Source of the DNA: CAWULT01 sp963923455
Lineage (GTDB): Bacteria > Acidobacteriota > Vicinamibacteria > Vicinamibacterales > UBA2999
Reading direction: 5' to 3'
DNA: 64,000 nucleotides
NCBI GenBank assembly: GCA_963923455.1
Contig: CAWULT010000005.1
Coordinates: forward strand, 16,408 to 80,407
The notes below the pieces were generated by a model, which was not told the origin of the DNA, made no database searches, and worked only from the letters and a program-made list of their open reading frames with translations. A program made the position numbers and the translations under genes. Positions 18,121-26,966 of the stretch are shown here, in pieces (the stretch's first letter is position 1; every line of letters begins with the position of its first letter).

Positions 18121-19140
18121 ATGAGCAGGATTCTTGTCACGGGCGGAGCGGGCTTCATCGGGTCGCACGTCGCCGAGGCACTGGTGGCGCGCGGGCACGA
18201 CGTGCTCGTGCTGGACGATCTCAGCGGGGGCTTCGAGGAGAACGTGGTCCCCGGCGCACGGTTCGTCGAGGGCAGCATCAACGACGTCGCGCTGGTCGAC
18301 CGGCTGTTCGCGCAGCACCGCTTCGAGTACGTGTTCCACCTCGCGGCCTACGCCGCCGAGGGGCTGAGCCACTTCATCAAGCGGTTCAACTACACGAACA
18401 ACCTGATCGGAAGCGTCAACCTGATCAACGCCTCGATCAACACTGGCGTCAGGTGCTTCGTGTTCACGTCGTCAATCGCGGTGTACGGCACCAGCCCCGA
18501 GCTGCCGATGACGGAGGAGACGCCGGCGCGCCCGGAAGATCCCTACGGCATCGCGAAGTATGCCGTCGAGCAGGAGCTGCACGCCTGCAAGGCGATGTTC
18601 GGCCTCGACTCGATCGTCTTCCGGCCGCACAACGTCTACGGCGAGCGACAGAACATCGGCGACAAGTACCGCAACGTGGTCGGCATCTTCATGAACCAGT
18701 TGCTGCAGGGCAAGCCGATGAGCGTCTTCGGCGATGGCTCACAGACGCGCGCGTTCAGCTACATCGGCGAGGTGGCACCGATCATCGCCGAGTCGATCGA
18801 CGTGCCAGCCGCCTACAACCAGACGTTCAACATCGGCGCCGATGAACCGTACGCCGTGAAGGACCTGGCCCTGGCCGTCGCCAGGGCGATGGGCGTGGCG
18901 CCGAACATCGCGCACCTGCCGGCCAGGAACGAGGTGCTCGACGCCTACTCGTCGCACGAGAAGGTGTCGCGGGTGTTCGGTCAGCACCGGAAGTACTCAC
19001 TCGACGAGGGCCTGGCGCGCATGGCCGCGTGGGTGAAGCAGCACGGCGCCCGCGCCAGCAGCGAATTCGGCGACATCGAGGTGATGAAGAACTTTCCCGC
19101 GGCCTGGGCGCCATCGGCGACGCCGGCGGCGCGAGGCTGA
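18121..19140 (+). CDS. NAD-dependent sugar epimerase/dehydratase (SDR, GalE-like)
   Basis: 339 aa extended SDR. Nucleotide fold ILVTGGAGFIGSHVAEAL at the N-terminus, catalytic FTSSIAVYG and DPYGIAKY (Y-x3-K), and sugar-binding RPHNVYGERQNIGDKY. It should epimerise or otherwise modify a nucleotide sugar in the cytoplasm. It differs from the canonical GalE encoded at 55031-56011, so a different product (for example another hexose or pentose epimer) is likely. Start ATG 18121 has GGAGAGGCAGTG just upstream. Confidence 0.87.
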   Translation: MSRILVTGGAGFIGSHVAEALVARGHDVLVLDDLSGGFEENVVPGARFVEGSINDVALVDRLFAQHRFEYVFHLAAYAAEGLSHFIKRFNYTNNLIGSVNLINASINTGVRCFVFTSSIAVYGTSPELPMTEETPARPEDPYGIAKYAVEQELHACKAMFGLDSIVFRPHNVYGERQNIGDKYRNVVGIFMNQLLQGKPMSVFGDGSQTRAFSYIGEVAPIIAESIDVPAAYNQTFNIGADEPYAVKDLALAVARAMGVAPNIAHLPARNEVLDAYSSHEKVSRVFGQHRKYSLDEGLARMAAWVKQHGARASSEFGDIEVMKNFPAAWAPSATPAARG

Positions 19141-19157
19141 GGTCCAGGACGCGCAGC

Positions 19158-20063
19158 GTGGCCCAGCCCTTCGTCATCTCGGTCATCCTGAACACGAACC
19201 GGCGCGACGACACGCTCGAGTGTCTCGCGTCGCTGGTGGCGTCCGACTATGGCCACCACAAGGCGATCGTCCTCGACAACGCCTCGACCGACGGTTCGGT
19301 CGAGGCGATCCGGTCACGGTTCCCGCAGGTCGAGATCGTCCGGTTGACCGATAACCTCGGGTATGCCGGCAACAACAACGTGGGCATCGCGCACGCGATG
19401 GCGCAGGGCGCCGACTGGGTGTTCGTGCTCAACGAGGACACGGTGCTGGCGCCGGACTGCCTGCGCAGGCTCGTCGAGACGGGTGAGGGGGATCCGCGGA
19501 TCGGCGTGGTCGGGCCGATGGTGTACCACCACGACGAGCCCGACGTCATCCAGTCCGCTGGCGGCGCCCTGAGCCGCTACTGGAACTCGGTGCACATCGG
19601 CCAGAACGTCCGTGACGCCGGGCAGTACGTCCAGCCCCACGACGTCGACTGGATTTCCGGGTGCGCCATCATGGTCCGGCGCGGCGTGATCGACGCCGTC
19701 GGCGTGATCGACGTCCGCTACTTCTACTTCTGGGAGGAAACGGAGTGGTGCATTCGCGCCGGCCGGGCCGGCTGGCGGATCGTCCAGGTGCCGGCCGCCA
19801 GGCTGTGGCACAAGGGCGTGCAGCGCGACTACCGGCCGAAGCCGACCGTGACGTACTACGCCACGCGGAACCGGCTGCTGACGCTGGCGAAGCACCGGGC
19901 GCCGCTGCACGTGTGGCTGGTCGTCGTGCTGCAGATCGCGCGGACCCTGACCAGTTGGACCGTGAAGCCGAGGTGGCGGGAGATGCGCGAGCACCGGGCC
20001 GCCATGCTGCGCGGCGCCACCGATTTCCTTCGGGCCAGGTGGGGTGGCCCCGTCCGGCTGTGA
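19158..20063 (+). CDS. Glycosyltransferase family 2 (rhamnosyltransferase-like)
   Basis: 301 aa from GTG 19158; the frame extends upstream into the epimerase gene without homology. GT-A fold: SVILNTNRRDDTLECLASL, DNASTDGSVEAI, NLGYAGNNNVGI and the metal-binding NEDTVL. The later FYFWEETEWCIRAGRAGWRI is the WbbL-like motif with the catalytic acidic pair. Inverting enzyme, inner-membrane associated. It lies between the epimerase and the exporter. Confidence 0.88.
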   Translation: MAQPFVISVILNTNRRDDTLECLASLVASDYGHHKAIVLDNASTDGSVEAIRSRFPQVEIVRLTDNLGYAGNNNVGIAHAMAQGADWVFVLNEDTVLAPDCLRRLVETGEGDPRIGVVGPMVYHHDEPDVIQSAGGALSRYWNSVHIGQNVRDAGQYVQPHDVDWISGCAIMVRRGVIDAVGVIDVRYFYFWEETEWCIRAGRAGWRIVQVPAARLWHKGVQRDYRPKPTVTYYATRNRLLTLAKHRAPLHVWLVVVLQIARTLTSWTVKPRWREMREHRAAMLRGATDFLRARWGGPVRL

Positions 20064-20088
20064 CCGGACTCGCGGCGATGCACCAGTC

Positions 20089-20943
20089 ATGACTCCACTT
20101 CCGCCCTCGGTCGTCTACACGCCGGGCTCTCAGGTCCGGTCCCCACTGTCGCTGCTCGCGGCGATCTGGCGCGACATGATCGAGTCGCACGAGCTGTCGT
20201 GGCGCCTCTTCGTCCGCGACGTCTCCGCCCAGTACCGCCAGAGCCTGCTCGGCGTCGTCTGGGCGTTCGTGCCGCCGATCGTCACGAGCCTGATCTTCGT
20301 CGTGCTGCAGTCGCGCAACGTCGTGGACTTCGGCGAGGTCGACATCCCGTATCCGGTGTACGTGCTGGTCGGGGCCCTGCTCTGGCAGATGTTCGTCGAG
20401 GCGATCAACGCGCCGCTCAAGACCGTCACGGCCGCCAGGCCGATGCTGGCGAAGATCAACTTCCCCCGGGAGGCGCTCGTCGTCTCCTCGTTCTACATGG
20501 TGCTCTACGGGGTGGCGATGAAGCTGGTCGTGATCCTGGCGGTCCTGCTGATCTTCGGCGTGCCGTTGCACTGGACGCTGCCGGCGGCGCTCGGACCGAT
20601 CCTGATCCTCGTCTTGTGCGGCCTGTGCCTGGGGCTGCTCGTCACGCCGTTCGGCATGCTCTACGGTGACGTCGCCTCGGGCCTGCCCGTGGCGACGCAG
20701 GTGCTCTTCTTCGTCACGCCGGTCGTCTACGTGCCGCCGCAGACGTTTCCGTTCTCGCTCATCGGCACCATCAATCCGGTGAGCCCGCCACTGGTCGCGA
20801 GCCGCGACCTGCTGACGAAAGGCGTGCTGACCAACCCCGAGGCCCTGGCCGGACTGACGGGCGTGGTCCTCGTCGGCCTGGCCGTGGCCCTCGTGATCTA
20901 CCGGGCCGCGATGCCGATTCTCATCGAACGGACGAGCGCGTGA
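20089..20943 (+). CDS. ABC-2 type polysaccharide export permease (Wzm-like)
   Basis: 284 aa, six predicted membrane helices. ATG 20089 is chosen because LAAIWRDMIESHELSWRLFVRDVSAQYRQS is the usual Wzm/TagG amphipathic N-terminus; the longer frame begins inside the previous gene. The stop TGA overlaps the ATG of the ATPase gene (TGATG). Together they would flip the completed or lipid-linked glycan across the inner membrane, so the locus uses an ABC-dependent route; no Wzx or Wzy was seen. Confidence 0.92.
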   Translation: MTPLPPSVVYTPGSQVRSPLSLLAAIWRDMIESHELSWRLFVRDVSAQYRQSLLGVVWAFVPPIVTSLIFVVLQSRNVVDFGEVDIPYPVYVLVGALLWQMFVEAINAPLKTVTAARPMLAKINFPREALVVSSFYMVLYGVAMKLVVILAVLLIFGVPLHWTLPAALGPILILVLCGLCLGLLVTPFGMLYGDVASGLPVATQVLFFVTPVVYVPPQTFPFSLIGTINPVSPPLVASRDLLTKGVLTNPEALAGLTGVVLVGLAVALVIYRAAMPILIERTSA

Positions 20944-22187
20944 TGCAGGACACGCTGGTGACCGTCGACGGGGTCGGCAAGAAGTTCTGCCGCAGCCTGA
21001 AGCGCTCGCTGTGGTACGGGTTGCAGGACCTCGGGTCCGAGCTGGCCGGCCGCGGCGATCGGCCGCGCGAACTGCGCAAGGGCGAGTTCTGGGCCGTGAA
21101 GGACGTCTCCTTCCGGCTTCACCGCGGCGAAACGCTGGGCCTCATCGGCCACAACGGTGCGGGCAAGACGACCCTGCTCAGGATGCTCACGGGCCTGATC
21201 AAGCCCGATGCGGGGCGCATCGAGGTGGTGGGGCGCCTCCAGGCGCTCATCGCGCTCGGCGCCGGGTTCAACCCGCTGTTGACCGGCCGTGAGAACATCT
21301 ACGTCAACGCGTCGATCCTGGGCATTCCGAAGCAGCAGATCGACCGCATCTTCGACCGCATCGTCGATTTCGCCGGCGTCGAGGAGTTCATCGACATGCC
21401 GGTGCAGAGCTACAGCTCCGGCATGGCCGTGCGGCTGGGCTTCTCGATCGCGGCGCACCTTGACCCCGACATTCTGCTCGTGGACGAGGTCCTGTCGGTC
21501 GGCGACCTGGCGTTTCGCACCAAGTGCCAGGTGCGCATCAACGAGATGAAGGAGCGGGGCGTCGCCATCATCCTGGTGTCGCACAACCTCCACACCATCA
21601 GCCACGTCTGCACGCGCGGCGTGGCGATCGACCGCGGCCGGGTCCTGTTCGACGGTGACACCGAGACCGCGATCGACGTCTATCGTGAGTCGCTGATCGC
21701 GAGGAACGGCAAGGCCGCGGCCGAGGGGCTCCGCGGCGGGACGGGCGAGATCCGGATCGCCCGCGTCGAGGTGCTCGGCCGCGACGGCACTCCGACGCCC
21801 GTGCTGGGCGTCGGCGACTTCGTGACGCTGCGGCTGCACTATCACGCGCACCAGCCCGTTGTCGATCCGGTGTTCAACCTGGCGGTGCACGTGCTGAACG
21901 GCAACCAGGTCACCGGCGTTCGCACCGACGTCGACGGGCTGCGCCTCGGGCGCCTCGAGGGCGAGGGATACGTCGACGTCGAGATTCCGCACCTGAACCT
22001 GCTGCCGAACGTGTACACGGTGGACGCGGTGGCGTTTCACGCCGACGGCGTGACCTTCTACGATCGGCTCAACGCCGCCGCGAGCCTCAAGATCCGGGGC
22101 GGGCTGCCCATCAACGGCACGGTCTACCTGCCCCATGAATGGCGGCGTGGAGACGTCCGGCAGGACGCGCTGGCGGGGTCACGCTGA
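20943..22187 (+). CDS. ABC transporter ATPase with C-terminal glycan-binding domain (Wzt-like)
   Basis: 414 aa. Walker A GHNGAGKTTLLRML, signature YSSGMAVRLGFSIA, Walker B DILLVDEVLSVGD and H-loop LVSHNL. Beyond about residue 245 there is an extra beta-sandwich region, as in Wzt proteins that read a chain-terminating modification before export. A GTG at 20940 is also in frame; ATG 20943 makes a standard coupled overlap with the permease stop. In Wzt systems the carrier-binding domain recognises a methyl or phosphate cap; here sulfate or acyl groups are possible caps. Confidence 0.92.
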   Translation: MQDTLVTVDGVGKKFCRSLKRSLWYGLQDLGSELAGRGDRPRELRKGEFWAVKDVSFRLHRGETLGLIGHNGAGKTTLLRMLTGLIKPDAGRIEVVGRLQALIALGAGFNPLLTGRENIYVNASILGIPKQQIDRIFDRIVDFAGVEEFIDMPVQSYSSGMAVRLGFSIAAHLDPDILLVDEVLSVGDLAFRTKCQVRINEMKERGVAIILVSHNLHTISHVCTRGVAIDRGRVLFDGDTETAIDVYRESLIARNGKAAAEGLRGGTGEIRIARVEVLGRDGTPTPVLGVGDFVTLRLHYHAHQPVVDPVFNLAVHVLNGNQVTGVRTDVDGLRLGRLEGEGYVDVEIPHLNLLPNVYTVDAVAFHADGVTFYDRLNAAASLKIRGGLPINGTVYLPHEWRRGDVRQDALAGSR

Positions 22188-22188
22188 C

Positions 22189-23397
22189 GTGTCGAACGAA
22201 CCCGTGTTCATCGTGGGCGTCCAGCGGTCGGGCACGACGCTCCTGGCGGCGATGCTGGCCGCGCACAGCCGCCTGAGCTGCGGGCCCGAGACGCACTTCT
22301 TCCGGCGGCTCGCCGCCGCAGACGTCGCCCGGCTCTGCCAGCGGGCGACGTGGCCGGAGGCGGCCGCGGACTTCCTGGCCTCGATCACCCACGTCGGCTT
22401 CTCGAGCGACGCCCGGGTGCCGCTGCTGGCCAAGTATCAGCTCGATCCGGCCGTGGTCCGCGCGTACCTCGCGGCGCACGAGCCGCGGGTCGCGAGCATC
22501 CTGGGCGCGGTCACCGAGCCGTACATGCTGGCCCGCCAGAAGGCCCGGTGGGTCGAGAAGACGCCCGATCACCTGCTGCACCTGCCGGCGATCCGCGAGC
22601 ACTTTCCGCGGTCGCCGATCATCCGCATCGTCCGCGACCCGCGCGACGTGTCGCTGTCCCTGATGAACGTGCCCTGGGGGGTGCGCTCCTTCGCCGAGGG
22701 CCTCTTCTACTGGGAGCGCCTCGACCGCGCGAGCCGGCAGTTCTTCACCACCGACACGGGCTCCCTGACCGTCCGCTTCGAGGACCTGGTGTCGGCGCCC
22801 GAGGCGACGCTGGGCCGCATCTGCGACTTCATCGGCGAGCGCTTCGAGGAGGGGATGCTCGACACGTCGAGCACCGGCGCCGAGATCAACGCCCGCAACG
22901 TGCCGTGGAAGGAGAAGGTCGCCAAGGCCGTCGACCGCAGCCGCGTCGAGGCCTGGCGGGCCAGCGTGTCGCCGCGGGAAGACCGCATGGCCGAGGCCCT
23001 GCTCGGGGACCGGCTGCAGGCGTTCGGGTACGCCCGCGACCATGCCTTCTCGCACGTGGCCGATGTACTGCCGTCGATTGCGCTCGCGGAACGGTACCCG
23101 GGGGCCATCGAGACCCTCGCCGCAGAGGGCGTCCGGTTCTGGCGTGAGCGTCCGGACGAGCCCACGAGCGTCACGGTGTACCTGGGCGACCCGGGCAGCC
23201 GCGACTGGTTCGGCGGCGCCGCCCCGATCGGCCCGGCGCGTGTCCTCGCAGACGTGGCGCGGGCGGCGGCATCGGGACGACGCCTGTACTGGGTCACGGA
23301 CACGGCCGCGAACCAGTGGACGGGTTCGGTTCCGTTCCTGCTGAAGACGTGTCTCACGCCCTTCCGCGTACAAGGGTGCGCGCCGGTGAGCGCGTGA
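22189..23397 (+). CDS. PAPS-dependent sulfotransferase (1)
   Basis: 402 aa from GTG 22189, directly after the ATPase stop; an ATG at 22135 would overlap that gene by 53 bases. The 5'-phosphosulfate loop is VGVQRSGTTLLAAML at the very N-terminus and the 3'-phosphate motif is IIRIVRDPRDVSLSL near residue 145, both classic for the sulfotransferase fold. The C-terminal ~100 residues are an extra region. It should transfer sulfate from PAPS to the growing glycan on the cytoplasmic side. PAPS would come from the cysD-cysNC pair at 56-59 kb. Confidence 0.86.
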   Translation: MSNEPVFIVGVQRSGTTLLAAMLAAHSRLSCGPETHFFRRLAAADVARLCQRATWPEAAADFLASITHVGFSSDARVPLLAKYQLDPAVVRAYLAAHEPRVASILGAVTEPYMLARQKARWVEKTPDHLLHLPAIREHFPRSPIIRIVRDPRDVSLSLMNVPWGVRSFAEGLFYWERLDRASRQFFTTDTGSLTVRFEDLVSAPEATLGRICDFIGERFEEGMLDTSSTGAEINARNVPWKEKVAKAVDRSRVEAWRASVSPREDRMAEALLGDRLQAFGYARDHAFSHVADVLPSIALAERYPGAIETLAAEGVRFWRERPDEPTSVTVYLGDPGSRDWFGGAAPIGPARVLADVARAAASGRRLYWVTDTAANQWTGSVPFLLKTCLTPFRVQGCAPVSA

Positions 23398-24977
23398 CCG
23401 ACTCGGCGGTGGCTGGCCCGGCGCACGACGCGCCGGTGGCCGGCTCGCGCGCAAGTTCCCAGGCGTCGCTTCGTTCCGTCCTGCCGCTGGCGGTCGCCAC
23501 CTCGATCGCCGGCATGGTGCTGCTGATGCTCACGACCGCGTGGGGCATCGGCACCTCTCCTGACTCGGTCCACTACATCCGGACCGCCCGCCAGTGGCTC
23601 GGCGAGCCGGGCCCGGCCGGCTCGGCGCAGTTCGCCCCGTTCTATCCGTGGCTGCTCGCCGTGCTGGGGCGGCTGTCCGGAGTCGATCCGATCTCGGCCG
23701 CCCGCGGGCTCAACGTGGCCGTGTTCGGCGCCAACATCCTGCTCGTCGGGCTGGTCGTGCGCCACGCCACGCACAACATCCGCTGGATCTGGCTGGCCGC
23801 AGCCTGGACCGTGCTCGCTGCCCGGCCGGTGCTGACCGTGCACGCGTATGCGCTGAGCGAGCCGGTGTTCCTGACGGTCGGCCTCCTGGGTCTGTTTCTG
23901 CTTGGCCGGTACCTGCAGGAGGGGCGCCTCGTGCTGCTCCTGGGCGCCGGCGCCGCGATCGGTCTCGCGTTCCTGACGCGCTACGCCGCCGCCGCGCTGC
24001 TCCTCTCCGGCGGGCTGGCCCTGCTGCTGTTCGAGCGCGCGGCCTGGCCGCGGCGCGTCGTCCGCGCCGCGCTCTTCGGCGTCGTCGCACTGCTGCCGAT
24101 GCTGGCGTGGATGTGGCGCAACATGAGCGCGACCGGCACCGCCACCGGCCGGGAGCTCGTGCTGCATCCGCTGACACGCGCCCAGATCTGGCAGGGTGTC
24201 TACACGACGGCGGACTGGCTGTTCATTCCCCGCGGCGCCCCCGACGCGGTCCGGCTCGCCGCGTGGGCCGTCGTGGGAGGCGCCGTGGCGTTCGTCGTGG
24301 TGCGCCAGGTCGTGGTTCGCGACCGGGCGAGCACCGTCCCGGCGGTGCTCGCCCTGTTCGTCGCGACCTACGCCGCCTTCCTCGCCACGTCGATCTCGCT
24401 CCTCGACGCGAACACCGAGCTCGACGACCGAATCCTGATGCCGGCGTTCGTGGCGGTGGTCCCCGTGCTGTGCTGGCTGGCCGACCGGGCGTGGCCCGTG
24501 CTTCAGCGCGTGCGTCCGGCCCTGATGGCCCTGGTGGTGGCCGCCGCGGCGTTCTGCGGTGTCACGGTTCAGGCGGGAGTCGGCCTCGCCGCGGCGGGCC
24601 GGGAGAACGGGTGGGGCTTCAGCAGCCGGGCCTGGGCGGAGTCGCCGACGATCGACGCCATCGAGGCGCTGCCGGCCGGGACGGTCGTGTACAGCAATGC
24701 GCCGGAGATCGTCTATCTGCACACCGGGAGGGCCGCCGAGGCGCTGCCACGGAAGATATTTCTGATGAACGGGCGCCGGAACGGTCAGTTCGCCGGGCAA
24801 TTGGCCGATACCGGAGACAGGCTGAGCCGTACGTGCGGCGTCATTGCCTATTTTCGCACCCTCACGGACCAGAAGTCGGTGCCGACCGAGGCGGAGCTGC
24901 AGTCGCGGCTGTCGCTGGGCGTGCGCGCCGAAGGGCGTGACGGTGCGTTGTTGAGCGCGAGCACATGCCGCCCCTAG
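23394..24977 (+). CDS. Multi-pass membrane glycosyltransferase (GT39/ArnT-like, GT-C)
   Basis: 527 aa from GTG 23394, which overlaps the preceding stop (GTGA). About 11-12 hydrophobic helices. The first periplasmic loop contains TSPDSVHYIRTARQWL, whose Asp is in the position of the GT-C catalytic acid, and PFYPWLLAVLGRL follows. A soluble C-terminal part of about 90 residues faces the periplasm. GT-C enzymes use polyprenyl-phosphate sugars outside the inner membrane, so this gene probably adds a side-branch after export or on a lipid-linked unit. I cannot name the sugar. Confidence 0.8.
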   Translation: MTDSAVAGPAHDAPVAGSRASSQASLRSVLPLAVATSIAGMVLLMLTTAWGIGTSPDSVHYIRTARQWLGEPGPAGSAQFAPFYPWLLAVLGRLSGVDPISAARGLNVAVFGANILLVGLVVRHATHNIRWIWLAAAWTVLAARPVLTVHAYALSEPVFLTVGLLGLFLLGRYLQEGRLVLLLGAGAAIGLAFLTRYAAAALLLSGGLALLLFERAAWPRRVVRAALFGVVALLPMLAWMWRNMSATGTATGRELVLHPLTRAQIWQGVYTTADWLFIPRGAPDAVRLAAWAVVGGAVAFVVVRQVVVRDRASTVPAVLALFVATYAAFLATSISLLDANTELDDRILMPAFVAVVPVLCWLADRAWPVLQRVRPALMALVVAAAAFCGVTVQAGVGLAAAGRENGWGFSSRAWAESPTIDAIEALPAGTVVYSNAPEIVYLHTGRAAEALPRKIFLMNGRRNGQFAGQLADTGDRLSRTCGVIAYFRTLTDQKSVPTEAELQSRLSLGVRAEGRDGALLSASTCRP

Positions 24978-26185
24978 TCAGCATCATCGTCCCGGCGTAC
25001 AACCAGAGCCACTATCTGGAGGCGGCCGTCCAGAGCGCGCTCGCGCAGACCTACGCCGACGTCGAGGTGATCGTCGTCGACGACGGCTCGACCGACGACA
25101 CGCGCGCGGTGGCGCAGCGCCTGACCGATTCCCGCGTCCGCTACGTGTACCAGGAGAACCGCGGCCTGCCGGCCGCGCGGAACACGGGCATCCGTCACGC
25201 GCGCGGCTCGCTGCTGTCGTTCCTCGATTCAGACGACCTCTTCCTGCCCGACAAGGTTCGGCTGCTCCTCGCGGCGATGGAGGCAGACCCGTCGCTCGGG
25301 CTGGTCGCCGGCCAGGCAGTCGTGATCGACGAGGGTGGCCGCCCGGTGGGCGAGGTGTTCGACGCAGAACTGCCGGCCGACGGTGCGGAACTGCTGCTGG
25401 GCAATCCACTCCACGTGGGCAGCGTTCTGCTGCGGCGCGATTGGCAGGAGCGCGTGGGCCTGTTCGACGAGACGCTCCGCTCGTACGAAGACTGGGACCT
25501 GTGGCTGCGTCTGGCCCGCGCCGGCTGTCCGATGGGGTGGGTTCCGAGGCCGGTCTCGCAGTACCGGTTCCACCTGGCGCAGATGACGCGCATCGGCCGC
25601 CAGATGACCACGGCGACGTTCGCCGTGCTGGAGAAGACCTTCTCCGATCCGTCGCTGCCGGCGGCATGGCGTGCCCGGAAGGATGCCGCCTACAGCCGCG
25701 CCTACCTGCGGGCGGCAGCCCAGGCGTACACCGCCTCGGCGTTCGACCTGGCCGAAGACTGCATGCGCCGCGCGGTTGCCCACGATCCCGGTCTGGTCGC
25801 GGCCGATGCCCAGCCGATCGCCGACATCGTCGCCGGGTGGGCCAACCACGTGAAGACCGCGGACGCGATGGGCCTGCTCGAAGGTGTCTACGACCATCTG
25901 CCGGCGGAGCTGGCGGCGCTGCGCGCGCGACGGTCGCGCGACCTCGCCCGCGAGGCCCTGCAGCTGACCTTCGCGGCCTACCAGCGCGGCGACAGGGCGG
26001 CCGCCCGGACGTTCGTCCGTCGTGCCGTCGGGCTGCAGCCGAGGGCGGCCCTCGACCGGGGCGTTCTCTCGATCCTCCTGCGCACATTCATCCCCGGGAC
26101 CGGGGCCACTGCGGGCGGGGACACGCCCGCCTCGGCGCGCTGGGTCCCTGGTTCCGGCCGCGTGCCTTCTGAAGGGAACTCATGA
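24965..26185 (+). CDS. Glycosyltransferase family 2 with helical C-terminal extension
   Basis: 406 aa. GT-A domain at residues 1-230: VSIIVPAYNQSHYLEAAVQS, VDDGSTDDT, AARNTGIRHARG and FLDSDDLF (DxD). EDWDLWLRLARAG carries the base. After about residue 230 there is an alanine-rich helical region resembling TPR-like repeats (AYTASAFDLAEDCMRRAVAH, AYQRGDRAAARTFVRRAV). It overlaps the previous gene by 13 bases and the next by 4 (ATGA), so it is tightly coupled to its neighbours. Confidence 0.88.
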   Translation: MPPLVSIIVPAYNQSHYLEAAVQSALAQTYADVEVIVVDDGSTDDTRAVAQRLTDSRVRYVYQENRGLPAARNTGIRHARGSLLSFLDSDDLFLPDKVRLLLAAMEADPSLGLVAGQAVVIDEGGRPVGEVFDAELPADGAELLLGNPLHVGSVLLRRDWQERVGLFDETLRSYEDWDLWLRLARAGCPMGWVPRPVSQYRFHLAQMTRIGRQMTTATFAVLEKTFSDPSLPAAWRARKDAAYSRAYLRAAAQAYTASAFDLAEDCMRRAVAHDPGLVAADAQPIADIVAGWANHVKTADAMGLLEGVYDHLPAELAALRARRSRDLAREALQLTFAAYQRGDRAAARTFVRRAVGLQPRAALDRGVLSILLRTFIPGTGATAGGDTPASARWVPGSGRVPSEGNS

Positions 26186-26919
26186 GCCCCCTGATTCCAC
26201 GTTTCCAGGTCACTCCGTTCGTCATCCTCTTCGTCGAGCGCGCCGGCAGCACGTACCTGATCACGGCCCTGAAGTCGCACCCGGAGATCACCGCCCTGAC
26301 GGAGAAGTTCGACGCGATGCGCCAGGAAGGCAAGGGCGCCACCGAGCAGCTCGCGTGGGCGCGGGAGTTCCTGACGCCGCCGCTCGTCGGGCAGCATCGC
26401 GCCATCGGCTTCAAGACGAAGCTCGTCGACGTGCTCGACCGGGAGGGGTTCGCCGACCTCGTGCGCGCGCGCAAGTGCAAGATCATCAAGATGCGTCGCC
26501 TCAACACGGTGAAGGCGGTCGTCTCGACGCTGAACGCGCGCCGGCAGTGGCAGGCCTCCGGCAACTGGAACCTGCTGAGCGAGGCGACCCGCCTCTCGGA
26601 ACTGACGGTCGACCTCGACGAGTTCGACCGCATGCTGCACGAGCGGGAGGAGCTCGACCGCGACCTGGAGGACTACGTCAAGAGCCTCGGGCTGCCGACG
26701 CTCGAGCTGTACTACGAGGAGCTGCTGCGCGACGAGAAGGGCTTCGTCGACCGCACGCTGGGCTTCCTCGGCGTGGAGCGCGGGCCGCTCCAGAGCATGA
26801 CCCTCAAGAACACGAAGGACGACCTGCGGGAGGCGATCGCCAACTTCGACGCGCTTCGCGCCAAGTACACCGGCACGAAATACGAGGCGCTCTTCGACGA
26901 GGTGCTGGCCCCGGCGTAG
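26182..26919 (+). CDS. Sulfotransferase family protein (2), Stf0-like
   Basis: 245 aa. The N-terminus FVILFVERAGSTYLITALKS contains the R-x-G-S-T phosphosulfate loop seen in Stf0-type sulfotransferases. CKIIKMRRLNTVKAVVS is the region of the 3'-phosphate-binding Arg/Ser, and LELYYEELLRDEKGFVDRTLGFLGV is a standard C-terminal element. It is only distantly similar to the enzyme at 22189, so a different acceptor position is likely. Start ATG overlaps the preceding stop. Confidence 0.8.
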   Translation: MSPLIPRFQVTPFVILFVERAGSTYLITALKSHPEITALTEKFDAMRQEGKGATEQLAWAREFLTPPLVGQHRAIGFKTKLVDVLDREGFADLVRARKCKIIKMRRLNTVKAVVSTLNARRQWQASGNWNLLSEATRLSELTVDLDEFDRMLHEREELDRDLEDYVKSLGLPTLELYYEELLRDEKGFVDRTLGFLGVERGPLQSMTLKNTKDDLREAIANFDALRAKYTGTKYEALFDEVLAPA

Positions 26920-26966
26920 GGTCCCAGCCCCAGACACGACGAGAGGAGGATAGCGCTACGCCCGGG